7,551 nucleotides of DNA. Origin: Gammaproteobacteria bacterium. Lineage in GTDB: Bacteria > Pseudomonadota > Gammaproteobacteria > Enterobacterales > Alteromonadaceae. Under the pieces are notes generated by a model. It was given only the letters and a program-made list of their open reading frames with translations. It searched no databases and was not told the origin of the DNA. A program made the translations under genes and the position numbers. Each line of letters starts with the position of its first letter. Within the stretch, counting starts at the first letter, position 1. Positions 1-5,217 of this stretch are shown here, piece by piece. The stretch spans positions 1-7,551 of the forward strand of contig JAMCRH010000054.1 in assembly GCA_023380515.1 (NCBI GenBank), given 5' to 3'.

Positions 1-184
1 TTCTGTGCAAAGCGGATGGCACTTGCTCAATTGCCACACGATAAGATTCAATACGTTGAGCAACGGCTTCTTCAAACAACCAGCGTTCTTTTACGCCAGG
101 CTCAACAAGTCGACAAACTTGTACTTTCAGAGCCGAGGCGTGTATCAGACGTTTCGGCTTTGTGCTATCTGGAGCCAGATAAAT
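1..184 (-). CDS. Unidentified protein, 5' part only, start codon damaged or non-canonical
   Basis: This minus-strand frame is open from just after a TAA at 193-191 to the window edge, about 61 codons. It reads like real protein (IYLAPDSTKPKRLIHA, then VCRLVEPGVKERWLFEEA, then helical sequence). I do not recognise the family. It lies directly downstream of the 88-residue gene, in another frame, with its 5' end touching that gene's stop codon, so the two probably form one operon with translational coupling. The start is a problem. An ATG at 196-194 has a good Shine-Dalgarno (GAAGGAG, 210-204; 7-nt spacing), but the next codon is TAA. Beyond it only rare starts exist (ATA 187-185, ATT 184-182) before a TTG at 79-77, deep inside the coding-like part. 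Either one base change made this a pseudogene, or translation begins at ATT/ATA by coupling. The plus-strand open frames over this stretch look like shadows. Coordinates are given from the ATT; the 3' end lies outside the window. Confidence 0.5.
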   Translation of the reverse strand, partial: MYLAPDSTKPKRLIHASALKVQVCRLVEPGVKERWLFEEAVAQRIESYRVAIEQVPSALHR

Positions 185-450
185 TATTTTTTACATGCCT
201 GATCTCCTTCGAATCGATGATTGATAATCCATTCAGCAACATCTGAAGTTACTGCGTATAAGCCACGCCGTTTGGGCGGCGTGAAAACAGTCAGCCCCAG
301 CAAATCCCGAGACTTTGCTTGACGTAAAGCTTTTAAAGAATTGAACCCAAGAGCTCGAGCTAAATCCTGCCCGCCTATAATCGGGCCATGAAGTTTTAAC
401 AAATCATTCTTGAGTTCTTCATAGAGCCTTGCTTGCAAGTCGTCAGTCAT
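184..450 (-). CDS. Small helix-turn-helix-like protein, 88 aa
   Basis: Small basic protein of unknown function. An N-terminal helix (about residues 1-20) is followed by GPIIGGQDLARALGFNS (about 23-39) and ALRQAKSRDLLGL. This looks like a helix-turn-helix or excisionase/PrtN-style DNA-binding segment: 'GG.dLa.aLGf.s..alRqa' resembles a recognition-helix layout. A beta strand pair follows (VFTPPKRRGLYAVTSDVAEWI, with a basic PPKRR turn), as in winged helix domains. By inference it is a DNA-binding regulator or accessory replication/recombination protein of a mobile element; no exact family is claimed. The ATG has only a weak purine tract upstream (AGAGA, about 9-nt spacing). It is divergent from the gene starting at 555, with a 104-bp spacer that could hold its operator. 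Its last codons overlap the ATG-TAA at the head of the next minus-strand gene. Confidence 0.7.
   Translation of the reverse strand: MTDDLQARLYEELKNDLLKLHGPIIGGQDLARALGFNSLKALRQAKSRDLLGLTVFTPPKRRGLYAVTSDVAEWIINHRFEGDQACKK
194..210 (-). promoter_or_regulatory. Strong Shine-Dalgarno followed by a start-stop ATG-TAA
   Basis: Read on the minus strand, GAAGGAG (210-204) is followed after 7 nt by ATG (196-194), and the next codon is TAA (193-191). Everything after the TAA in this frame looks coding. The site lies inside the last codons of the 88-residue gene. It therefore looks like the ribosome binding site of the following gene, with codon 2 turned to a stop (AAA to TAA would be one change), or like a deliberate minimal open frame. 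Confidence 0.5.
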
Positions 451-554
451 GTTTATTTGTCTCTAATGGCTGCCTGTTTCCTTAAGCGATCTTAACCCCG
501 CCCTTTAGATGCGTTAAAGTAGAAAAACCCCCAACCAAAACTACGCTTACCTTT

Positions 555-1535
555 TTGAAACCAGTTGATATTTATAGAAAATTTCAAGGCGGCGATGTTT
601 CGCATCCGTCATGCGAAACAATGAGTCCAGAAGAGCAGCTGAGCTTGAAAGCGCTTCGCGTTCATACATGGCTGGCTTATATACTGCGGAATGGGCAATT
701 TTCTAGTATCCCGCAAGCAGAATCAGCCATCTGGCCTAACCGCATATATGAGGGAGGAAATACTCGAGCGAAAATTCTTGATGGCTATGCGAAGCAAATG
801 CCCCATTCACCAAGATCAAGTCGCCTTCATGAGTTAGACCAACAAGTGCCCGGCTCTAGGAACTGGTTCATAAGACCTCTTTGGTCCTTGCTGAGCCATC
901 AGATACAGGATTCCTCACTGTTAAGTTTCGGTCGTTATGCGAGAAAAGAAATGGGACTTTATGCCGAACGAGGGTTGGATGCTGTCTCACAGAAAGCGCT
1001 GTTCAAACTATTCTGGCAAGCTGAAGAATTAGATGACCTAGAAGGGTTACTGCTGACAACTAAAATCGCACTTAGGCGAGGTCATTACGAAATAGCCTGT
1101 GAAGCACAGGTCGCTACTTGGGGACAGTTAATAAAGCTCACCCTAACGACGCCACTAGAAGAGAGTAGGCTACTTGAATCACTTGCTAAAGCATTACTTC
1201 CCTCACTGGAAACTCTCACAATGGTAGGATTCCTCAGTAGCTTGCCTGCCGACACCGGTGCCCCCTTTATTCGTCGATTGGTTTCTCAGCTTCGGAGTGT
1301 GGAGGACGGAATTCTGGAGAGTGTTGAGAATTCACGGAGGAATCCTAATATTGTGCGCCGCTCTGTTTGGTACCAGATTTTCTATCTAACCGGCCTCAAG
1401 GAGCGCTTCTTGAGTACCGAGCAATCAAACCTACATGCGTTTATAAAAGCAGGATACAACTACCAACTGGAGCCTTCATTTAGATACTACTGTCAGGCGC
1501 AAGAGATATTCAAGTATGTGAAGACCGCTAAGTAA
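555..1535 (+). CDS. Hypothetical protein, 326 aa, mostly helical
   Basis: I do not recognise this protein. It is soluble-looking, without signal peptide or membrane segment, and rich in Leu, Ala, Arg and Glu. Notable stretches are an N-terminal helix LKALRVHTWLAYILRNGQF (about residues 32-50), a Trp/Arg-rich part (IWPNRIYEGG; NWFIRPLWSLL, about 102-112), and a long predicted all-alpha region from about 125 to 260. No nucleotide-binding, metal-binding or catalytic motif stands out. The start is uncertain. The frame is open from 486, but the only common start codon before the conserved-looking part is TTG at 555, with no clear Shine-Dalgarno; the ATG at 621 (MSPEEQ) is an alternative and also lacks one. 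The gene is divergent from the HTH-like gene. Its last 8 bp overlap the 3' end of the convergent gene at 1528-1980. By inference it is an accessory-element gene. Confidence 0.7.
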   Translation: MKPVDIYRKFQGGDVSHPSCETMSPEEQLSLKALRVHTWLAYILRNGQFSSIPQAESAIWPNRIYEGGNTRAKILDGYAKQMPHSPRSSRLHELDQQVPGSRNWFIRPLWSLLSHQIQDSSLLSFGRYARKEMGLYAERGLDAVSQKALFKLFWQAEELDDLEGLLLTTKIALRRGHYEIACEAQVATWGQLIKLTLTTPLEESRLLESLAKALLPSLETLTMVGFLSSLPADTGAPFIRRLVSQLRSVEDGILESVENSRRNPNIVRRSVWYQIFYLTGLKERFLSTEQSNLHAFIKAGYNYQLEPSFRYYCQAQEIFKYVKTAK

Positions 1536-1980
1536 TGAACCAAAATACTCGAGAACTATCACCCTGAGATCCAACTCTACCTTCCTTTCGAAGGGCCTTG
1601 AGCCTAGAGTAAGCTTTACGACGAAAGTCACGACGTGCTCGTGAAGAAGTCATTTCTAATCCCAAGTGGCTTTGGAGGGCCTCAACAAGCTCAGCGGTAG
1701 ATATTGGTTCCTTCTGACTCAGAACAGTAAAAATTGCCTTAGTAAAGTCTCCGTACTTAAAAAAGTTTTTACTTCTAACACGTGTATTGGGGATATCTTC
1801 TGGATCTAATGGTATCTCGTGCAACTTGATAACAGAATCAACGGCCTTTAGCTGGCTTCTTATTTTAGCAACATCTGCACGCAGAACTTCCAAGTCCTGG
1901 AGGCGCTCTTTGAGTTGACCTGCCAGCCTAGAACGCTTGCCGACAAGCCAGTTGAGTGAAGGAGGTATGCGTATGGTCAT
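1528..1980 (-). CDS. Hypothetical coiled-coil / winged-helix-like protein, 150 aa
   Basis: The protein opens with MTIRIPPSLNWLVGKRSRLAGQ. A heptad-like charged helix runs over residues about 15-55 (coiled-coil candidate), followed by a short linker (IPLDPEDIPNTRVRSKN). A C-terminal domain from about 73 to 150 looks winged-helix-like: GDFTKAIFTVLSQ, then PISTAELVEALQSHLGL, a very basic helix with SSRARRDFRRKAYSRLKALRKEG, and a closing beta strand SRVFWFI. From family resemblance recalled in general terms, proteins with this layout turn up in genomic islands of gammaproteobacteria. The function is unknown; dsDNA or RNA binding is inferred from the basic helix. An in-frame stop 12 nt upstream fixes ATG 1980-1978 as the first possible ATG; the Shine-Dalgarno is weak (AGTGG). 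It converges on and overlaps the 326-residue gene by 8 bp, leaving no terminator space. Confidence 0.75.
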   Translation of the reverse strand: MTIRIPPSLNWLVGKRSRLAGQLKERLQDLEVLRADVAKIRSQLKAVDSVIKLHEIPLDPEDIPNTRVRSKNFFKYGDFTKAIFTVLSQKEPISTAELVEALQSHLGLEMTSSRARRDFRRKAYSRLKALRKEGRVGSQGDSSRVFWFIT

Positions 1981-2074
1981 AAGGCCACTTTACAGCAGCC
2001 TCATAGGCGATTTCTTGTGCAACAGCTACATAATAGCGTTTGCATCTCGACCCACCCCCAATCGCCCCGTGGAG

Positions 2075-2204
2075 CATGCCGTGCCTGCCGCACAACAAAC
2101 CCCAACCCACCAGCAAACCAACACATGCCGTGCATGCCGCACAACAAAACCTAACCCACCACCAAACCAACACATGCCCCGCCTGCCGCATATCAAACCC
2201 ACAC
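2075..2204. repeat. Tandem repeat array, 49-bp period, about 2.7 copies
   Basis: Copies begin at 2075, 2124 and 2173, each with CATGCC, giving an exact 49-bp period. Copies 1 and 2 match at 45 of 49 positions. Copy 3 matches for about the first 28-32 bases and then decays. Each unit has a GC-rich head (CATGCCGTGC.TGCCGCAC) and a C/A-rich tail with CCCAACCCACC. In copies 1 and 2 the head contains a small inverted repeat GTGC-N5-GCAC (2081-2093 and 2130-2142), lost in copy 3. The minus strand of the tail is G-rich, with runs of 2, 2, 3 and 4 G. The period is not a multiple of 3, so it is unlikely to be a protein repeat. The role is unknown; a protein-binding array, an element end, or slippage products are all possible. 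Confidence 0.85.
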
Positions 2205-2325
2205 GCCGAACTGAAGCCGTCCATGCAAAGATATGTAAAATTCCTGCACACCATCACGGCGGAGCTAGGCTTATTCTCATAGCATTTTTATTTCGCTAAC
2301 ACCTAACTCAGTTATCTAAATGGAT

Positions 2326-2332
2326 GAGGGAG
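2326..2332 (+). promoter_or_regulatory. Shine-Dalgarno that fixes the SDR start
   Basis: GAGGGAG lies 5 nt before the ATG at 2338. An earlier in-frame ATG at 2320 would put this purine tract inside the coding sequence and has no ribosome binding site of its own, so 2338 is preferred. Confidence 0.8.
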
Positions 2333-2337
2333 ACATT

Positions 2338-3195
2338 ATGACTTTAAACACCACGCCCCCAGCACAGCAACAAGAGCAACGACCTGGCCGTGAGGAGCAA
2401 ATGAGCCCGAAGCCGGAATATGATACACAAGATTATAAAGCAGCCAGTAAACTACAGGGCAAAGTTGCTTTGATTACTGGTGGCGATAGCGGTATTGGTC
2501 GCGCGGTCGCGGTGCACTACGCTCGTGAGGGTGCACAGGTTGCTTTCGTGTATTTAAATGAAGACGAAGATGCGCAGATCACCACTAATGCGCTTGACGA
2601 CATTGGTGCTGAATCCCTCGCGATCAAAGGTGATTTATCTGAGCCAGAATTTTGTCAGCAAGTGGTACAGAAGATAAATGAGAAGTGGGGCAAGATAGAT
2701 ATTCTAGTGAATAATGCTGGTGAACAGCATCCGCAAAAAGATATCACGTCAATTAGCCCGAGCCAGCTGCAACAAACATTTGCTAGCAACGTATTTGCGA
2801 TGTTCTACTTAACCCAGAGTGCTTTAAAGTATATGCCCGAAGGCTCAGCCATTATCAATACTACGTCAGTAACCGCCTATAATGGTAATCCTATCTTATT
2901 AGATTATTCTGCGACAAAAGGGGCGGTGACTGCATTCACGCGCTCCCTAGCGATTAATTTAGCGGAACAAAATATTCGTGTGAATGCAGTTGCCCCAGGA
3001 CCCATTTGGACTCCCCTTATTCCATCAACTTTTGATGAAGAGACTGTCGCTGAGTTTGGCGGCGATACGCCTATGCAACGGCCTGGCCAGCCGGCTGAAC
3101 TAGGTCCGGCCTATGTGTATTTGGCGTGCAATGACTCCTCATACATGACGGGGCAGGTTTTGCACTTGAATGGTGGCAGTGTGGTGAATGGTTAA
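2338..3195 (+). CDS. Short-chain dehydrogenase/reductase, YghA / general-stress-protein-39 type
   Basis: Cytosolic NAD(P)(H)-dependent oxidoreductase of 285 residues. The substrate is unknown; this branch is usually annotated as stress-associated SDR acting on alcohols or aldehydes. Visible classical SDR signatures are the Rossmann dinucleotide motif TGGDSGIG (residues 47-54), NNAG (125-128), the helix alpha-4 Asn in SNVF (151), catalytic Ser177 in TTSV, Tyr190 and Lys194 in YSATK, and PGPIWTP (220-226) after the active site. It closes with YMTGQVLHLNGG. The 40-residue hydrophilic N-terminal tail (Gln/Pro/Glu-rich, with KPEYDTQDYKAASKLQGKVALITGG) is typical of the YghA/YdaD/GSP39 subgroup, as is the length. 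A strong ribosome binding site decides the start. Its stop overlaps by 4 bp the stop of the convergent beta-barrel gene. It is the first gene after the repeat array and is not obviously part of an operon. Confidence 0.93.
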   Translation: MTLNTTPPAQQQEQRPGREEQMSPKPEYDTQDYKAASKLQGKVALITGGDSGIGRAVAVHYAREGAQVAFVYLNEDEDAQITTNALDDIGAESLAIKGDLSEPEFCQQVVQKINEKWGKIDILVNNAGEQHPQKDITSISPSQLQQTFASNVFAMFYLTQSALKYMPEGSAIINTTSVTAYNGNPILLDYSATKGAVTAFTRSLAINLAEQNIRVNAVAPGPIWTPLIPSTFDEETVAEFGGDTPMQRPGQPAELGPAYVYLACNDSSYMTGQVLHLNGGSVVNG

Positions 3196-4007
3196 AAGTC
3201 ATAGCTCATGGCTAGCCTGAAACCAAATCCACTAGACGGGTGGGTAACGAGCCCACCCGTTTCGCCGTAAAAGCGCACTTCGCGCTCGAATGCATAAGTT
3301 AGCCGCGCACTTAGGTTAATTTGACTGGAATGGGTATATCTTGGGCCAAAGGACAACAAAATGTCTTGGCTGCGCATAATTTGAAAAGCTTCATCTTGGT
3401 CAAGTCCATAATATCGTGTTTGCCACTTTAAACCGATATCGGCAAGCCAATTGGTATCAAGCTGATATGAAATAAGTCCTTGCGGCACAGTCAGTTGCCC
3501 GCTCCAGTTGTGTCTTTCATTTTCATGTAAAACCATACCGACCACTGGATAATATTGAGTGTCTGCGGTGTTGGCCAATACACCAGCGCCGAGAACCCAA
3601 GCATATAGCTCATTGGTTTGCCGAATTCCAACTAATTGGGGGTTATAAGTTATGCTGTCGGAATTTAAATTCCCCTGATAGCCTGCAAGAATTTGCAACC
3701 GTGGCCACAACGCAATGTGGTCATTGACTGTATACAAATACTGGCCGCCAACTTTGATATGGTTCAATTGCGTATCGTTAATTAAATTCTGTGTATGTTG
3801 ATAGCGTCGTTGTTCTGCACTTAGAAGAACAGCTTGAAGGTCAACTAGTACTGCTTGATGGTCGAACTTGCTAATGGGCTGTGAACTGTCACTTGCAGTT
3901 TGTTGCCATTCTAACTCAATACTTTGTGCCGCAGCTGGCAAGGCAATTAGCCAAGTTAAGCCAGTTACAAATGCAGCGCTGGTTACTAACTTAGATTGTA
4001 TTTGCAT
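3192..4007 (-). CDS. Outer-membrane beta-barrel protein with signal peptide (DUF6268-like?)
   Basis: Exported protein of 271 residues. An N-terminal signal peptide has a basic start, a hydrophobic core (TSAAFVTGLTWLIAL, about 9-23) and an Ala-X-Ala cleavage site PAAA-QS near residue 27/28. The mature part alternates hydrophobic and polar residues in short strands rich in aromatic residues (VGGQYLYTV, LQILAGYQG, YAWVLGAGVL, ARLTYAF, FRLAMSYDF). It ends in Phe, the usual C-terminal signal for BAM-dependent insertion, so an outer-membrane barrel of roughly 10-12 strands is likely. The layout resembles DUF6268-type outer-membrane proteins, but that assignment is tentative and no substrate can be named. 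A good Shine-Dalgarno (GAGG, 5 nt) precedes the ATG. It is divergent from the alkB-like gene and tail-to-tail with the SDR gene. Confidence 0.8.
   Translation of the reverse strand: MQIQSKLVTSAAFVTGLTWLIALPAAAQSIELEWQQTASDSSQPISKFDHQAVLVDLQAVLLSAEQRRYQHTQNLINDTQLNHIKVGGQYLYTVNDHIALWPRLQILAGYQGNLNSDSITYNPQLVGIRQTNELYAWVLGAGVLANTADTQYYPVVGMVLHENERHNWSGQLTVPQGLISYQLDTNWLADIGLKWQTRYYGLDQDEAFQIMRSQDILLSFGPRYTHSSQINLSARLTYAFEREVRFYGETGGLVTHPSSGFGFRLAMSYDF
3236..3260 (+). terminator. Perfect 9-bp GC stem-loop downstream of the SDR gene, inside the neighbour's CDS
   Basis: ACGGGTGGG (3236-3244), a 7-nt loop and CCCACCCGT (3252-3260) form a perfect 9-bp stem, 40 bp past the SDR stop. Only three T follow (TTTCGCC), so intrinsic termination would be weak. 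The stem sits within the last codons of the convergent barrel gene (its TGGLVTHPS segment), where it may act as a terminator for the SDR transcript or slow polymerase from either side. Confidence 0.4.
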
Positions 4008-4049
4008 TTAAACCTCAATGTAGGAGCAGAATCTGAGCGTTCAGTGCTT

Positions 4050-4078
4050 CAGACAGTTAATGATGGGCTGATTATAAA
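4050..4078 (+). promoter_or_regulatory. Putative promoter of the alkB-like gene
   Basis: CAGACA (4050-4055) as -35 and TATAAA (4073-4078) as -10 are separated by 17 bp. This would give a leader of about 55 nt before the ATG at 4140. The -10 overlaps the minus-strand TATAAT used in the opposite direction. Confidence 0.4.
4071..4076 (-). promoter_or_regulatory. Putative -10 element of the outer-membrane protein gene
   Basis: Read on the minus strand, a perfect TATAAT lies about 64 bp before the ATG of the barrel gene. No good -35 is found 16-18 bp upstream, so an activator or alternative factor may be needed, or the match is chance. Confidence 0.35.
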
Positions 4079-4139
4079 CTGCAAATGATGATGCCGCTGA
4101 GGCTTTGCGCTTTATTGAATCGCAGCGTTAAGGTTAGGT

Positions 4140-4778
4140 ATGATATGGACAACTTCAATATGCGTGTGGCGTTCAATGTTAAGTACACAATTTAGCTCGT
4201 ATCGTATCGATATAGTGGACGCTGAGCTTTACTACGTGCCCAACTGGTTGTCACAACACGATTGCGTTAGCAATTGGTATCAGCAGCTTGCCGATGAATT
4301 GGCATGGCAGCAAGATGAAATCAAGGTGTTCGGAAAGTTACATCGAATACCACGTTTGCAAGCTTGGTATGGTGACGCTGAGGCTAGTTATCGTTACTCC
4401 GGCCAATCTATGCAGCCAAGACCTTGGTCATCGAGCCTATCACGTTTACGCCACGCGCTAGCGCACGATCAGCTCGTGTTCAACTCTGTGCTTGCGAACT
4501 GGTACCGTGATGGTCACGATAAAATGGGGTGGCATAGTGATAATGAATCAGAGCTTGGGCGCAACCCAACGATAGCGTCAATTTCAGTCGGTAGTAGCAG
4601 AACGTTTCAGCTAAAACACCGCATTACTTCAAAGCGTATTGACCTAGAACTCGAGGATGGCAGTCTTTTAATTATGGCTGGAGCGATGCAACACTTTTGG
4701 CAGCATGCGTTGCCAGCTCGTAAACGAATAAGCCAAGGGCGGATTAACTTAACCTTTCGCCAAGTTGCCCAATTATAG
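4140..4778 (+). CDS. AlkB-like 2-oxoglutarate/Fe(II) dioxygenase (ALKBH2/3-type)
   Basis: Predicted nucleic-acid dealkylase of 212 residues. The AlkB family hydroxylates N-alkyl lesions (1-methyladenine, 3-methylcytosine), releasing formaldehyde and using Fe(II), O2 and 2-oxoglutarate. Seen directly are the iron triad His132-x-Asp134 (WHSDNE) and distal His189 (WQHALPA), 2-oxoglutarate residues Asn120 and Tyr122 (NWYRDG), and the arginine pair in RINLTFR (Arg201, Arg207). The 12-residue gap from His189 to Arg201 matches ALKBH2/3 rather than the longer gap in E. coli AlkB. PRLQAWYGD (71-79) fits the nucleotide-recognition lid. AAGG six nt before the ATG at 4140 supports this start; Met13 (4178) is possible but lacks a ribosome binding site. 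No Ada gene is adjacent. bolA follows after 65 bp on the same strand. The substrate, DNA or RNA, is inferred only. Confidence 0.9.
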   Translation: MIWTTSICVWRSMLSTQFSSYRIDIVDAELYYVPNWLSQHDCVSNWYQQLADELAWQQDEIKVFGKLHRIPRLQAWYGDAEASYRYSGQSMQPRPWSSSLSRLRHALAHDQLVFNSVLANWYRDGHDKMGWHSDNESELGRNPTIASISVGSSRTFQLKHRITSKRIDLELEDGSLLIMAGAMQHFWQHALPARKRISQGRINLTFRQVAQL

Positions 4779-4833
4779 CTATCAGAGTCATCGCCAAGGT
4801 TCGCTGGGCAGTAACAGTGCTGACATATACAAT

Positions 4834-4838
4834 AAGGA
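4834..4838 (+). promoter_or_regulatory. Shine-Dalgarno that fixes the bolA start
   Basis: AAGGA lies 5 nt before the ATG at 4844. This selects that ATG over an earlier in-frame ATG at 4817 (which would make the purine tract internal) and over the next one at 4856. Confidence 0.75.
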
Positions 4839-4843
4839 ATTCT

Positions 4844-5161
4844 ATGAACATATCAATGCAAAGCATTATTGAACAAAAATTAGCGGCGCTCGCGCCAACG
4901 TTTCTTGAAGTGGCGAATGAAAGCCATATGCATGGGGGACCAGCAACTGAGTCCCATTTCAAAGTGACCTTGGTCACAGAGCAGTTTGAAGGTGAGCGTT
5001 TACTTGCGCGGCATCGTAAAGTAAATCAGATACTTGCTACTGAACTTGCTGGCGGTATTCATGCGTTAGCGCTACACACTTATACACCAGATGAATGGTA
5101 CAAGCGTCAAAACGCGCCGCAATCTCCTGCCTGTCTGGGGGGGAGCAAGTTAGATCCGTAG
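4844..5161 (+). CDS. bolA: BolA family protein
   Basis: Protein of 105 residues, the usual BolA length. BolA proteins partner with monothiol glutaredoxins around a [2Fe-2S] cluster, and E. coli BolA also acts as a stress-induced regulator affecting cell shape and biofilm. Seen here are an N-terminal helix (SIIEQKLAALAPTFLEV, residues 7-23), the conserved ESHFKVTLV (36-44), F.GERLLARHRKVNQIL (48-64) with the RHR turn, and the signature GIHALALHTYTPDEW (71-85). The tail SPACLGGSK corresponds to the Cys-containing tail of E. coli BolA and distinguishes it from the shorter IbaG/YrbA branch. A run of seven G (5137-5143) falls in this tail. In Vibrio and relatives bolA lies next to nqrA; here fabV sits between them. 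No gearbox promoter was found, so it may be read from the alkB-like gene. Confidence 0.94.
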   Translation: MNISMQSIIEQKLAALAPTFLEVANESHMHGGPATESHFKVTLVTEQFEGERLLARHRKVNQILATELAGGIHALALHTYTPDEWYKRQNAPQSPACLGGSKLDP

Positions 5162-5209
5162 CGCTATTGCCAATGGCAGCAAATCAGATGTGTTCACGCA
5201 GTGCTTTGC

Positions 5210-5217
5210 GCTACACT
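5210..5217 (+). promoter_or_regulatory. Possible sigma-S type -10 element for fabV
   Basis: GCTACACT fits the extended sigma-S -10 core KCTAYRCT at all eight positions and would start transcription about 75-80 nt before the fabV ATG. No good -35 is present, which sigma-S promoters tolerate. The element sits within a short inverted repeat GCGCT-ACACT-AGCGC (5208-5222) that could be an operator. Confidence 0.3.

Larger units (their letters stand above)
1981..2337. other. Gene-poor spacer with tandem repeats; possible element/chromosome junction
   Basis: I see no convincing gene in these 357 bases. Open frames exist on both strands, but over 2050-2215 they encode Pro/His/Gln/Cys-rich sequence dictated by the CA-rich repeats. 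The minus-strand stretch between about 2046 and 1928 does read somewhat like protein (KRYYVAVAQEIAYEAAVKWPYD) and could be the tail of a lost gene. The right part (2215-2337) should contain the promoter of the SDR gene, but no strong -35/-10 pair is evident. A short perfect palindrome (TAACT-C-AGTTA) lies at 2304-2314, just upstream of the SDR ribosome binding site. Confidence 0.6.

Noticed and set aside
5..246. Two plus-strand open frames at the left edge (65 and 76 codons)
   Set aside because: They lie opposite the coding-like minus-strand frame and the end of the 88-aa gene, have no ribosome binding site, and read as antisense of protein sequence.
2075..2204. CRISPR array
   Set aside because: The copies are contiguous 49-bp tandem units without unique spacers, and no cas genes are nearby.
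1928..2299. Longer open frames on both strands over the repeat region (up to 120 codons)
   Set aside because: Composition is dictated by the CA-rich repeats (Pro/Thr/His/Cys-rich), the 49-bp period shifts frame at each copy, and there are no start signals.
2301..2314. ACCTAAC...GTTAT, resembling an integron attC core
   Set aside because: One side fits RYYYAAC but the partner does not fit GTTRRRY, and the long imperfect palindrome of an attC site is missing.
2320..2337. Earlier ATG for the SDR gene
   Set aside because: The strong Shine-Dalgarno GAGGGAG would be inside the coding sequence; 2338 is well placed.
4826..4833. TATACAAT as bolA promoter -10
   Set aside because: Transcription would begin at about 4840, after the Shine-Dalgarno (4834-4838), so it cannot serve this start.
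4964..4977. GTGACC-TT-GGTCAC dyad inside bolA
   Set aside because: It encodes conserved BolA residues (KVTLVTEQ) in mid-gene and has no promoter or T-run; probably chance.
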